NCBI GenBank assembly: GCA_963663365.2
Contig: CAXXIH010000001.1
Span: 1,364,001 to 1,428,000, forward strand
Direction: 5' to 3'
Length of the DNA stretch: 64,000 bases
Origin: G963663365 sp963663365
GTDB taxonomy: Bacteria; Hinthialibacterota; Hinthialibacteria; Hinthialibacterales; G963663365
Shown here: one piece after another, positions 1 to 8,473 of the stretch
Layout: each line of letters begins with the position of its first letter
Numbering within the stretch: the first letter of the stretch is position 1
Position numbers and translations under genes: made by a program
Notes under the pieces: model-generated
Databases searched by the model: none
The model's input: only the letters and a program-made list of their open reading frames with translations
What the model was told of the DNA's origin: nothing

Positions 1-990
1 GACGGTTCTGCTGAGGTCTTGGCTACAGAAACAGCCGAATTAGAAGCCTTTATTAATGAACTCGAAGATGACGAGTCGGAAGTTGGCTATGGGACTTTAA
101 TGGCCCAAGTTCAAGCTTGGGATGGCCGTTTGGATGATATGCCTGACCGGTCACTGACAGATGCAACACCGCGTTTGGAAGCTGTCTCGGCCCAACTTTC
201 GGCTGCACGCGAGTTCGATGCTGAAAGACTCTATCCGAAATACCTTCGTGAAGTTGAAGCCGAATACAACATGACAAGCAATGCTGTTCTGGGTAAGAAT
301 TCCCGGGATGTTGCTGACCGCTTGATGAAATTGGAAAAGCAGGCCGATGAACTTGTTGCCGCTGCACGTTTGGCCAAAGAAGAAGCCGACTACAAAGAGG
401 AAATCGGCGGCTATATGGAACAGATGCAAACCCTGCTTCATGATTTTGGAAGCATCGCCGGTCTGAATAAGACCATTTTGAAAACCATGCGCGCCACATC
501 GACAACGCTCGAGTCTGAAGTCGCAACCGCTTATAACGCCATGCAATCAGTTATGAGTGCGCGTACATTACGTCTCAACGCCGAGTTGCTGGAACAGCAA
601 GTTCGTGGTTCTAAGCCTCCGGAAACATCTAAGATGAAGCGTCTTTACAAACTCGCCATTCAGTCGGCCAGCGATTTCAGTAAAGCCGCCGCCGGATTCG
701 ATGCCTATGGCGATACGGATCGCTACGAATTGCACTACCGTAACCAGCGCGTGGAAGAAGCATATGAATATCTCGAAGCAGTCCTGCGGACGAATTCCGA
801 GATTGAATTCATTTTGTCCAGCACTCCTGAAACAACCTGGCGTGAAAAATGGAATCGGAAATCAAAGGTTGCCAAGCAAGAATTCCGCCGGGCCATGTTT
901 GATGAGGTCAACTTTAAGACCGAAAAGTATGAGGATAAATTCTTCCGCTGGATTTTCCGTGTTGAAGATGTACAAAACCAGGCACGCTAA
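1..990 (+). CDS. Hypothetical helical/coiled-coil protein, 5' end probably outside the window
   Basis: The frame is open from base 1, so the gene may begin upstream. The first possible start inside the window is a TTG at 19, which would give 323 residues. The protein is rich in Glu, Lys, Ala and Leu with long stretches lacking Pro, consistent with extended helices or coiled coil. I see no signal peptide or membrane segment in the visible part and recognise no catalytic motif. Its C-terminus is charged and aromatic (EDKFFRWIFRVEDV). It is followed by a tiny membrane-peptide frame and a second helical protein on the same strand, possibly one operon. Function is unknown. The reading frame is convincing, with neighbour-like codon use over its length. 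Confidence 0.75.
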   Translation, partial: DGSAEVLATETAELEAFINELEDDESEVGYGTLMAQVQAWDGRLDDMPDRSLTDATPRLEAVSAQLSAAREFDAERLYPKYLREVEAEYNMTSNAVLGKNSRDVADRLMKLEKQADELVAAARLAKEEADYKEEIGGYMEQMQTLLHDFGSIAGLNKTILKTMRATSTTLESEVATAYNAMQSVMSARTLRLNAELLEQQVRGSKPPETSKMKRLYKLAIQSASDFSKAAAGFDAYGDTDRYELHYRNQRVEEAYEYLEAVLRTNSEIEFILSSTPETTWREKWNRKSKVAKQEFRRAMFDEVNFKTEKYEDKFFRWIFRVEDVQNQAR

Positions 991-1061
991 GTGCTGTGCC
1001 ATGACGTTAGGTCGAATCTCCTTGCGCTCTGCAAAGGGATTTGGAGGTTTGCTTAAGTAAA

Positions 1062-1157
1062 ATGATTCAACTTTTACAGATTGTTACCGGTGTTGCCTTA
1101 TTGATTTATGCCGCTTATTTGGCAATGGCGTTGGGATTATTTAAAAGTAATCAATGA
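1062..1157 (+). CDS. Candidate 31-residue single-pass membrane peptide
   Basis: An ATG at 1062 opens a 31-codon frame ending at TGA 1155-1157. The peptide is almost entirely hydrophobic, with a segment LLQIVTGVALLIYAAYLAMALGL-like in character (residues about 4-26), then a short polar tail FKSNQ. A GGAGG at 1043-1047 lies about 14 bases upstream, slightly long for a ribosome-binding site. It lies between two helical proteins on the same strand and could be co-transcribed with them. It is too short for the reading frame alone to be strong evidence; the uniform hydrophobicity is the main support. Confidence 0.4.
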   Translation: MIQLLQIVTGVALLIYAAYLAMALGLFKSNQ

Positions 1158-1283
1158 CATGCCAATCTGCTAAAATTGATTGCGGGGCATAGGACCGCTG
1201 AGAAAGAGACTTTTGTAAAGCGGTTCCAAGATTTCTTTCCGTTAATCTTGGATTGTTTTGGTGATGCCGGTTAGGACGAAAGA

Positions 1284-1697
1284 ATGGACGAACAGACATA
1301 TCAAGCGCTTGTTAAACGTCTCCAAGAGTTTACTCGGCTTTGGGAGGAGTTTATTCACATATTCGACCGGGGCTTGGAAACTGAAAAGCCCAGCGAAGAA
1401 GATGAGATTAAATTCCGGAAACTGCAATACGAGATTGTGAGGCGTGCGCAATATCTGATGTTGATTATGCCGGAAGGCGTATTCGGCATTTACGGCGATG
1501 TTATTAAACTGTTTCGTGACTCCATATCGCTTCGCATACTTAAAACAGAGCCCTCCATCCGCATCAATTCGCTTCGTTCGATATGGCACGAATCTCAAAT
1601 TTCGCTGAACAAGATGGGCGGACAATTACGGACGCGTATGCAGGATGCTGAAACAACAAAGTCCAAAGGTTTTCTGAGTAAGTTGAAACGTGGTTGA
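1284..1697 (+). CDS. Hypothetical small helical protein
   Basis: This gene encodes 137 residues, starting MDEQTYQALVKRLQEF, with an AGGA sequence about 8 bases before the ATG. The composition is charged and helical, and the C-terminus is Lys-rich (SKGFLSKLKRG). There is no signal peptide, membrane segment or recognised domain. It follows the longer helical protein on the same strand, with a 31-residue membrane peptide between them, so the three may be functionally linked. Downstream is a convergent STAS gene. I do not recognise the family. Confidence 0.65.
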   Translation: MDEQTYQALVKRLQEFTRLWEEFIHIFDRGLETEKPSEEDEIKFRKLQYEIVRRAQYLMLIMPEGVFGIYGDVIKLFRDSISLRILKTEPSIRINSLRSIWHESQISLNKMGGQLRTRMQDAETTKSKGFLSKLKRG

Positions 1698-1804
1698 TTT
1701 ATCCGTACGAATGGTTCGGATTGCTTATAGAAACTAATTATGACTTTTTGCAGCGCACCCCAATAATGGGATGCGCTGTGATTTCGTATATCTTGTGGTG
1801 TGTT

Positions 1805-2146
1805 TTATGCGCCCATTTCATCTGCAGAGACAATATTGATATAACCTTCCAGATTGCTCTTGCGGAACAATGACAATAAAGGATCGTTCGCGACGACTAC
1901 AAATCGGCTTTCTTCTTGGTTGTCGATATTGGATTGGGTTTGAACGATTACACCGATTCCGAAACTGTCCATATATTGGACAGAAGTGAGATCGAGCGTC
2001 AGATCATTGACGCCCCTGGCAATTGCGGAGTCTATATGTCTCTGCAATTCGGCCGCATTTGCGACCAGAACATCACCTGTGACAAAAAGCATCATTTCGC
2101 TGTTTGTCTGTTCTTCACGTATGAGGAGTCCTTCTGCGTCCATCAT
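1805..2146 (-). CDS. STAS-domain protein (anti-sigma-factor antagonist-like)
   Basis: The protein is about 113 residues and forms one STAS domain. The diagnostic segment is LDLTSVQYMDSFGIGVIV, where the Ser after Asp is the position phosphorylated in SpoIIAA/RsbV-type antagonists. I chose the ATG at 2146 because GGAG lies six bases upstream of it; a longer frame from 2173 has no such site. Family members bind or release an anti-sigma kinase, or act in other phospho-switches. No RsbW-type kinase or PP2C phosphatase is encoded nearby, so the partner is elsewhere. The neighbours are convergent on one side and divergent on the other, so it is probably monocistronic. Confidence 0.8.
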   Translation of the reverse strand: MMDAEGLLIREEQTNSEMMLFVTGDVLVANAAELQRHIDSAIARGVNDLTLDLTSVQYMDSFGIGVIVQTQSNIDNQEESRFVVVANDPLLSLFRKSNLEGYINIVSADEMGA

Positions 2147-2309
2147 GTGTTTCTCCGGACGTAAACTGGCCAAGATGCCATGCCCAAATCATGGTGTGTC
2201 ACGATTCCTCGAGTGTCAACGGGAACTTGGCCTTTTCGTGAGATCGGGCGAATGGCCTGCTCGACGCTGTGCGGGTGGTTTGCTATAAAACAATGATACC
2301 GGAAAGCCA

Positions 2310-3125
2310 ATGAGAAAGTCTCCAATCAAGCAACCCGAGGAATTGCCGCGTTACGTAATCGATGACGCATCCTCCGATTCGAAAACCAAACTTCTGCCTG
2401 TGGAACAAAAAAAGGCGCTGGAAAAGCTCATGCGCGCCGGGGGGCATGTTCTGGATTCATCGGAGCGTGAACTTATCGATAAACTGTTGGTCCGTTTGGC
2501 CGATGAGGGGCATCGGATGCAGGCGCTCCAGAATGTCACCGGATCGTCCAAACCGCTCGACTCCGCATTACGTCAGGCGAGTGTGGTCGGGAAACAAACC
2601 GGAGGCATTCATCGCAGTGCAAAAGATGCGATGGGACATGATAACGCCTTAGCATCGATTAAGTCCGGCAAGACGTCCTCTTCGATCCCCAGTAAGCCGG
2701 CTCAAACCGCCGAAGCCACACCTCCTGAAAATGAGGAGCCCCAAGAAACGCCTGAGCCCGAGAACAGAGATATTCAGTATTTGGGCTATAAGCCTGAAGA
2801 AGTTGTGAAACGCTATATCGAATCCTGGAATCGGCAGATGTTTCGCGCTGAATTTGATTGTTTTTCCCGGTCGTTTCTGCCGATGGAAAAGGATGAATAT
2901 GTTTCCCGCCGTCAGGAGATGTATCGTCAATCCTTAGGAAGCGGTGGCCAAGACCAGCGTTTTGGCGAATTGATTGAGGTCAATTCCACAGGTTACGAAT
3001 CTGAAGTCATTTGCACCAAGCGGCTCAAGATCGGAAATGGACCTGATAAAGAAGAACGGGAACTCTACCGTCTCCGAATCGAAGACGGCCATTGGGTAAT
3101 CTATTACGTTAAGCCTCTCGACTAA
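2310..3125 (+). CDS. Hypothetical protein with C-terminal NTF2-like (SnoaL-type) domain
   Basis: The gene encodes 271 residues. The first half is polar and low in complexity, with a Pro/Glu-rich linker (residues about 110-150). The last 110 residues look like an NTF2-like alpha+beta cone: EEVVKRYIESWNRQMF opens the helix typical of SnoaL/NTF2-like domains, and the C-terminus carries strands ending in DGHWVIYYVKPLD. There is no signal peptide, so it is probably cytoplasmic. A GGAAAG sits before the start. The N-terminal region resembles an interaction or regulatory tail. The domain call rests on pattern and length and should be taken as tentative; no substrate can be named. Confidence 0.65.
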   Translation: MRKSPIKQPEELPRYVIDDASSDSKTKLLPVEQKKALEKLMRAGGHVLDSSERELIDKLLVRLADEGHRMQALQNVTGSSKPLDSALRQASVVGKQTGGIHRSAKDAMGHDNALASIKSGKTSSSIPSKPAQTAEATPPENEEPQETPEPENRDIQYLGYKPEEVVKRYIESWNRQMFRAEFDCFSRSFLPMEKDEYVSRRQEMYRQSLGSGGQDQRFGELIEVNSTGYESEVICTKRLKIGNGPDKEERELYRLRIEDGHWVIYYVKPLD

Positions 3126-3257
3126 TTGCCACCGATCCCAAGGCCTTTGGGACTTGCTTCGATATGTACGGCTTGCTCGAATGGCTCCAGGGGATGGGAC
3201 TAATGTCTGCGGCTTGGAACTTGTAGACTTCTAATAAATCCCGATGTGAGGGCGTGA

Positions 3258-4715
3258 ATGGCTTACGAACAGCTGGGACATTTTCTGGAACGATTACGGC
3301 TTGAAAATGAACTAGTCGAAATCGATGTTCCCGTTTCTCCCGATCTGGAAATTACCGAAATTTGTGACCGGACCGTGAAAACAAAAGGTCCGGCTTTGCT
3401 TTTTAACCACCCGGTTGGATCTGATATACCGGTCGTGATCAATGCCTTTGGAAGCGAAAAACGGATGGCTTGGGCTTTGGGAGCGGAAAGTCTGGATGAT
3501 ATCGCCCAACGCATACGTGACTTAATACAGACTGCTCCCCCGAAAAATTGGCGCGAAAGGCTGGCTCTACTTCCGAAACTTCTGGAATTGGCGAGTTATG
3601 CTCCTAAACGTGCCTCAAAATGCCGGTGCCAAGAAATCATTGAGACCGATAATCCCAGCCTCGAAGGTCTGCCGATCCTTCGGTGTTGGCCTCAAGATGG
3701 CGGTCCATATATCACTTTGCCCCAAGTCTTTACCCGTCATCCACGGACCGGCATTGCCAATGTTGGGATGTACCGGCTACAGAAATTTGATGACCGGACC
3801 TTGGGGATGCACTGGCAAATTCATAAGGTGGGAGCTGAGCACGAAAGGGAAGCGATTCGCAAAGGCGAAGAACGGATGCCTGTGGCTGTTGTGCTTGGCG
3901 GGGATCCGGCGCTCATGTATGCCGCTTCTGCTCCTTTGCCACCTCAAATCGATGAAATTCTGTTTGCTGGATTCTTGCGCCGAAAAGGAATCGAAATGAC
4001 CCGGTGCAGGACCATCGATATGGAAGTCCCGGCCAATGCCGAAATCGTCCTGGAAGGTTATGTTGTCCCGGGTGAAGCCAGAATAGAGGGACCGTTCGGT
4101 GACCACACCGGCTATTATTCGCTGGCCGATCAGTATCCCGTTTTTCATCTGACAGCGGTAACCCGTGCGCGGGATGCCATCTATCCAACCATTGTTGTTG
4201 GGAAACCTCCGATGGAGGATGCCTATTTAGGCAAGGCCACAGAGCGCATTTTCTTGCCGATGCTTCAAATGACAGTGCCGGAGATTGTGGATATCAATCT
4301 TCCGCCTGAGACGTTGTTTCATAGCCTGGTTCTGGTTTCGATCCGTAAGGCGTATCCCGGTCATGCCCGCAAAGTCGCTCATGCGCTCTGGGGATTGGGG
4401 CAAATGGCGTTTTCAAAAACGATCATTGTGTTTGATGAGGACGTGAATGTACACGATCCACTCGAAGTGGCATGGCGCTATGCGAACAATGTTGCGCCCA
4501 AACGGGATATTGATTTTGTGATGGGCCCTGTTGATGTTCTCGATAACTCATCTGAGTTCCCCCGCTATGGCTCCAAAATGGTAATTGATGCAACCAAGAC
4601 ATGGCCTGATGAAGGTTTTGATCGAGAATGGCCACCTGATGTAGCAATGGATCCCAAAGTCGTTGAACGTATCGACCGTCTATGGCCGGAATTGGGATTG
4701 GATCAAGACCGTTGA
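3258..4715 (+). CDS. ubiD: UbiD-family prenylated-FMN-dependent decarboxylase
   Basis: The protein is 485 residues, the usual length for UbiD/MqnP/aromatic-acid decarboxylases. It begins with the family-typical N-terminus (LGHFLERLRLENELVEID) and has the conserved EGPFGDHTGYY segment at about residue 277, part of the prFMN and substrate site. The family decarboxylates aromatic or alpha,beta-unsaturated acids, most often the ubiquinone or menaquinone (futalosine-route) precursor, with the cofactor made by UbiX. No ubiX and no quinone genes are nearby, so the substrate cannot be fixed from context. A GAGGG precedes the ATG. The gene converges on the DUF2723 gene. Family assignment is firm; the exact substrate is not. 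Confidence 0.93.
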   Translation: MAYEQLGHFLERLRLENELVEIDVPVSPDLEITEICDRTVKTKGPALLFNHPVGSDIPVVINAFGSEKRMAWALGAESLDDIAQRIRDLIQTAPPKNWRERLALLPKLLELASYAPKRASKCRCQEIIETDNPSLEGLPILRCWPQDGGPYITLPQVFTRHPRTGIANVGMYRLQKFDDRTLGMHWQIHKVGAEHEREAIRKGEERMPVAVVLGGDPALMYAASAPLPPQIDEILFAGFLRRKGIEMTRCRTIDMEVPANAEIVLEGYVVPGEARIEGPFGDHTGYYSLADQYPVFHLTAVTRARDAIYPTIVVGKPPMEDAYLGKATERIFLPMLQMTVPEIVDINLPPETLFHSLVLVSIRKAYPGHARKVAHALWGLGQMAFSKTIIVFDEDVNVHDPLEVAWRYANNVAPKRDIDFVMGPVDVLDNSSEFPRYGSKMVIDATKTWPDEGFDREWPPDVAMDPKVVERIDRLWPELGLDQDR

Positions 4716-4761
4716 TGGCGTCGAATGGAAATCGAGTTTTTGATGCAAGCGATACAGTGAA

Positions 4762-6771
4762 TTATTCGTTTGGAGCTTCTACGGATTCCACATCCCGCAA
4801 ACCGATAATCTTTCTTAATTCGATATGATGTGTTGGGAATGGCTCGTGTAGCGGGATATGCCAGATGTCGCATATCCGTCCTGTAAAACGATCGACGACC
4901 AAGGCATGAAGTTTGCCGCTTCCGTAAGTGCGTATCTTAAGGGGTGTTTCGAATATGACCTTGCCATGTTCCGAGGCTTTTGTATCAGCTTCGATTTCAA
5001 ACCAGCAATAGAGTTTTTTCCATCCGAGATAATCGCCGGCCCGAAGCGATATGCGTATATCATCCTCATTGGCGCGTTCGATTCCATCTGATTTGCCCAG
5101 CCAGGGGGCGCCTACTGCGGCATAAGCATGTCCCGCTTCGGCCAAGAATCCTTGAATCCCCAAACCGCTGACATTCTCCATAAATGTCCGGCGCAATTCG
5201 CGTTGCATCTCAGGAGCAATACAAGCGAAAAGTACGAGTTGATCATTTCCGATATTTGCAATGGCATTCTTGAGATTCTGGGTGAATGCCAAAGAGTCTG
5301 GAAGTTCAATCGGTTCCAGAATGAATCCTGCATTTTCCAGACCGGAAAATTCGGATGCTGCATAGAGATCATATTCCTGTAAATTCAAATACTGGCCGCG
5401 GGTTTCGAATGGAGTTCCATTCTTGTATGCAGCAAGCAGGGCCTCGTATTTTGTGTCGCAACTTGTGACCTTAATCCGCCGGTCCTCAAAACGCGGATCG
5501 CCATAAAGAAAACTGCGCACATAATGCTCTTCGTAAAAATCGTTGGCGATTAGCAGGGAGTCATCCGGCAGGGCTTCAATCAGTGCTGTATATTCGTGTG
5601 TTCGTTTGGTGTATTCATGGCGTTCGTGCCAAGGCTCGTTGGAATGCAGGAACCAAGCGATCAAGAGAAGCGGGAAACACAGCATGGCTCCACGCCGTGA
5701 CCATGCCCGCCACGAATCGAAGCCGGTGAAGCCGCGCAGTATTGTGGACCACCCCTCTGCAACAAATGCACCGGCGAGAAAACAAGATGGCAGAACATAA
5801 ACATCGATATCCGTGATCGAATATTGAACCGCGAAGGCAAAATTGCCGAACACAGCCAGCGCCAGCATCAGCGCTTCCCATTTTTTGCGCAGATAAAGCG
5901 AACCGATTCCTAAGATGAACACACACCATGCGATAAACGGCCATTCCTGCAAAAATATTTCTGCAAAATAAGGGAAGCGGCGCTTGATAAGGTCTTCCCA
6001 GCCGAAGATGAACATGGCCGATTGATAATTACGGGCCAAGATCAAATCCACAAATCCGGGCAATGTATTGGCTTGGTCCTCCACATAGATGGGAGCAACC
6101 ATATTTTTAAGACACAGCAGGAAATAAAAGCCCAAGACGATGAACGGGAGCGGGAGCGTATATTTCCAGAACCATTTGCGATGCAGCAATTGGTTGTCGG
6201 AATGGAGAATGTAAAGAACCACACCCGGCAATGCGGTCAAAATCAGCAAGTGGTGGCTAAAAGCACAACCCGTCCAAAACAAGATTTTTAAATACGATCT
6301 TTGAGTAGCCGTTTTGCCAAAATCCATTACCGCCCGGAAAAGCATAGTAAGGATGAACATATGCAGGGTATAAACCTCGGCGACAACCGCGAAACTCCAA
6401 AACCGGAATGTCAAGCCGGTGGCGATGACCGTTGGAAATGCCACCCAGGGATTGATTTCCAGACGTTCCAAAATGTCATCGAAAGCAAGCAGGGCGCCTA
6501 CGGCGAAGACCGCCGAGAGCAGGTTCATGCCGTACGCAAGTGCGGGGAAAGGTAATAAGGACCACAGGTAACCCAGCAACATATAGAGTGGGTATCCCGG
6601 TGGATGGCCGATTCCGAGAAGACTGGGGATGTACTGAAACTTAGGCGTATCGGGCTCGAAACCTACACCGGGCATGAGCGTCCACATGTACCAGCCCAGG
6701 CAAAGAACAAGCAATGCCCATCGGCGCGGACCAAAGGCCTTCAATTGTGTTATGAGTTTTTGCCAAAGCAT
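4762..6771 (-). CDS. DUF2723 polytopic membrane protein, probable lipid-linked-sugar glycosyltransferase
   Basis: This gene encodes 669 residues. The N-terminal two thirds contain about ten membrane segments and the last 250 residues form a soluble domain. The signature DTPKFQ followed by HPPGYPLY (residues 41-63) is characteristic of DUF2723, which is related to the GT-C protein O-mannosyltransferase/TMEM260 fold. The Asp in the first loop corresponds to the GT-C catalytic Asp. Members are inferred to transfer sugars from polyprenyl carriers in the periplasm. Its acceptor is unknown. On the minus strand the region upstream of the start holds a candidate structured RNA ending in a terminator about 80 bases before the ATG, so expression may depend on read-through of that terminator or on a separate promoter. 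Confidence 0.85.
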   Translation of the reverse strand: MLWQKLITQLKAFGPRRWALLVLCLGWYMWTLMPGVGFEPDTPKFQYIPSLLGIGHPPGYPLYMLLGYLWSLLPFPALAYGMNLLSAVFAVGALLAFDDILERLEINPWVAFPTVIATGLTFRFWSFAVVAEVYTLHMFILTMLFRAVMDFGKTATQRSYLKILFWTGCAFSHHLLILTALPGVVLYILHSDNQLLHRKWFWKYTLPLPFIVLGFYFLLCLKNMVAPIYVEDQANTLPGFVDLILARNYQSAMFIFGWEDLIKRRFPYFAEIFLQEWPFIAWCVFILGIGSLYLRKKWEALMLALAVFGNFAFAVQYSITDIDVYVLPSCFLAGAFVAEGWSTILRGFTGFDSWRAWSRRGAMLCFPLLLIAWFLHSNEPWHERHEYTKRTHEYTALIEALPDDSLLIANDFYEEHYVRSFLYGDPRFEDRRIKVTSCDTKYEALLAAYKNGTPFETRGQYLNLQEYDLYAASEFSGLENAGFILEPIELPDSLAFTQNLKNAIANIGNDQLVLFACIAPEMQRELRRTFMENVSGLGIQGFLAEAGHAYAAVGAPWLGKSDGIERANEDDIRISLRAGDYLGWKKLYCWFEIEADTKASEHGKVIFETPLKIRTYGSGKLHALVVDRFTGRICDIWHIPLHEPFPTHHIELRKIIGLRDVESVEAPNE

Positions 6772-6850
6772 CGGGTCACATTAGCGCGAACCTATGACCT
6801 TGGCATGGGGGTGGTGAAATCCGGCAGGAAGTGTGTTTCGAAAAATATTT

Positions 6851-6894
6851 CGCCAAAAGAAAACCGGGGCGACGCGGCCGTGCCGCATCGCCCC
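6851..6894 (-). terminator. Intrinsic terminator closing the candidate RNA
   Basis: The arms GGGGCGA (6866-6872) and TCGCCCC (6888-6894) pair perfectly, with an inner GCGGC/GCCGC stem. On the minus strand this hairpin is followed by GGTTTTCTTTTGG, a moderately T-rich tail. No equivalent tail exists on the plus-strand side, which fixes the direction. Confidence 0.6.
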
Positions 6895-7244
6895 TGCGTT
6901 CCGGTGATCTGGTTGGATTGAGGTCAGGATGTTGTGCCTGAACCCATGTCATCGCTTGCGATGACTGCCGGTAGTGTCCATTTATGGACGGACTACCAGG
7001 CCGGCGTTAAATAACGGTTCCGCCGAGGTTGAGGGCTCTTTACTACCGTTACCGGTAGAAAAGAATCATGTTGTCCTTGGCCTCACTCATCGAATGCCCT
7101 CAGCAATGCATAATCCAAAGCAATGCAGAGAAGCGGGTGGTTCATCGGGTGAGGCGTCAGCCTCCCTCACCTCCGCAGTCACCTACGCTCTTACAGTGAT
7201 AGTTTGAACTGTCATTCATAGATAGACCACCTCCTTTCTGCGTT
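6851..7244 (-). ncRNA. Candidate structured RNA (non-coding RNA or long regulatory leader)
   Basis: This is a 390-base non-coding stretch on the minus strand with a promoter at one end and a terminator at the other. Near the 5' end a domain is closed by a long imperfect stem pairing 7226-7241 with 7125-7141 (5+3+6 base pairs, one bulge, one mismatch pair). It encloses two hairpins: ACAGT/ACTGT at 7193-7197 and 7208-7212, and GGTGAGG/CCTCACC at 7148-7154 and 7165-7171. Further hairpins follow at 7043-7058, at 6970-6997 (two stacked stems), at 6948-6965 (8-base arms) and at 6922-6944. One strand of the closing stem reads AGAAAGGAGGTG, a perfect complement of the 16S rRNA 3' end, followed by an ATG at 7219 and a 20-codon frame to 7157. 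I do not recognise it as RNase P, tmRNA, SRP or 6S RNA, or as a riboswitch class I know. It may be independent or the leader of the DUF2723 gene. Confidence 0.5.
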
Positions 7245-7250
7245 AAGGGA

Positions 7251-7280
7251 AACATACGCAATCATCTTACCCTCTGTCAA
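7251..7280 (-). promoter_or_regulatory. Sigma-70-like promoter for the candidate structured RNA
   Basis: On the minus strand a perfect -35 box TTGACA (7275-7280) is followed after 18 bases by TATGTT (7251-7256), four of six matches to the -10 consensus. The predicted start point is near 7244, a few bases before the structured domain begins. Confidence 0.5.
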
Positions 7281-7372
7281 GCAATTCTTTGCCCCTTGGC
7301 TCATTCTATCCAACTTCTATACATTGTACGTTCCGCATGTGCGGAAGCCGTTGAAATGCATGGTTGAGTGCA

Positions 7373-8371
7373 ATGCCTGAACTTCGTAAAGATCCCGTAA
7401 CCGGCCGTTGGGTGATTATCGCTACCGAACGCGCTAACCGTCCCCAAGCGTTTCCCGCTCCTGTACCTATGCGTGATGAGCCCAAAACATGCCCTTTTTG
7501 CCCGGGGCATGAGGACCAAACTCCACCTGAAGTCCTGGCCTATCGCAAAGAGGGAACACTTCCCGATCAAAAAGGATGGTGGGTGCGCGTTGTGCCCAAT
7601 CGCTATCCGGCCTTATCTCCGGTTGGTGAGCCCGCCCGCCTGGGCGATGGAATGTATGATTTGGCCTCCGGCGTTGGTGCGCATGAAGTTGTGATCGAGA
7701 CTCCGGATCACGATGCCAACCTCGGCACTATGGAGCCGAAGCAGATCGAAGAGATTCTCTGGGCGTACAGGGCGCGTTGTATCGAACTTAGCAAGGACTC
7801 CCGTATCCGCTATGTGATGATTTTTCGTAATGAGGGGCAACGGGCCGGAGCTTCGGTATACCACCCGCATACACAAATCATTGGTCTGCCGATTGTGCCG
7901 ATGAATGTGAAGGAAGAAATCTCCGGAGCCCAACGCTACTACTCGTTTAAGGAACGCTGCATCTTCTGCGATATGATCCGCCAGGAAATGCGCGATGAGA
8001 AACGCTTGGTGGAAATAAACGATCACTTTGTGGCGTTTGCTCCCTTTGCGCCGCGCTTTGCGTATGAGACATGGATTCTGCCCCGTTTCCACCGGGCTCA
8101 CTTTGAATGGATTGAACAGCACGAGGTTTCCTGGCTGGCCAAGCTGCTTTCTTCGACAATTCGTCGTTTACAGGCTACTGTGGAAAATACGCCTTACAAT
8201 CTTGTGATCCATTCCAGCCCATCCAATGTCGATGTGGGGCCACACTACCATTGGCACATGGAGATCATGCCTGCGCTAAGCACCATGGCCGGATTCGAGT
8301 GGGGGTCGGGATTCTTTATTAATGCCATTCCGCCTGAGACGGCGGCTGAGGAAATGCGCGAACAGGGTTAA
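7373..8371 (+). CDS. galT: Galactose-1-phosphate uridylyltransferase (GalT family)
   Basis: The protein has 332 residues from the ATG at 7373, chosen because MPELRKDPVTGRWVIIA is the usual family N-terminus; a TTG at 7364 is possible. It has the zinc CxxC (CPFC, residues 40-43), the catalytic segment HPHTQ (about 164-168, with the central His forming the uridylyl-enzyme) and the C-terminal HYHWHMEIMP. GalT moves UMP between UDP-glucose and galactose-1-phosphate in the Leloir pathway. In this branch, members may also act as ADP-glucose or other hexose-1-phosphate nucleotidylyltransferases. No galK or galE is adjacent. It is transcribed alone or together with purC 100 bases downstream. Confidence 0.9.
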   Translation: MPELRKDPVTGRWVIIATERANRPQAFPAPVPMRDEPKTCPFCPGHEDQTPPEVLAYRKEGTLPDQKGWWVRVVPNRYPALSPVGEPARLGDGMYDLASGVGAHEVVIETPDHDANLGTMEPKQIEEILWAYRARCIELSKDSRIRYVMIFRNEGQRAGASVYHPHTQIIGLPIVPMNVKEEISGAQRYYSFKERCIFCDMIRQEMRDEKRLVEINDHFVAFAPFAPRFAYETWILPRFHRAHFEWIEQHEVSWLAKLLSSTIRRLQATVENTPYNLVIHSSPSNVDVGPHYHWHMEIMPALSTMAGFEWGSGFFINAIPPETAAEEMREQG

Positions 8372-8473
8372 CTTGTGGCGCGGAATTGCCTACGTTATCC
8401 GGAGAGGAAACAGGGGTATCCCGCCTTTCCGCAGCAATTTCAAAATCATTAACGAACGGAGACTGATGGTATC

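Noticed and set aside
7125..7241. SAM-I riboswitch
   Set aside because: A CCCGATGAA-CC string near the 5' domain recalls SAM-I, but the conserved GGCAACC and the four-way junction are not present, and the downstream gene has no link with methionine.
7226..7245. Remnant of a 16S rRNA 3' end on the plus strand
   Set aside because: ACCACCTCCTTTCTG resembles the 16S tail, but no helix 45 or other 16S sequence precedes it; it is explained by the stem and SD-like strand of the candidate RNA.
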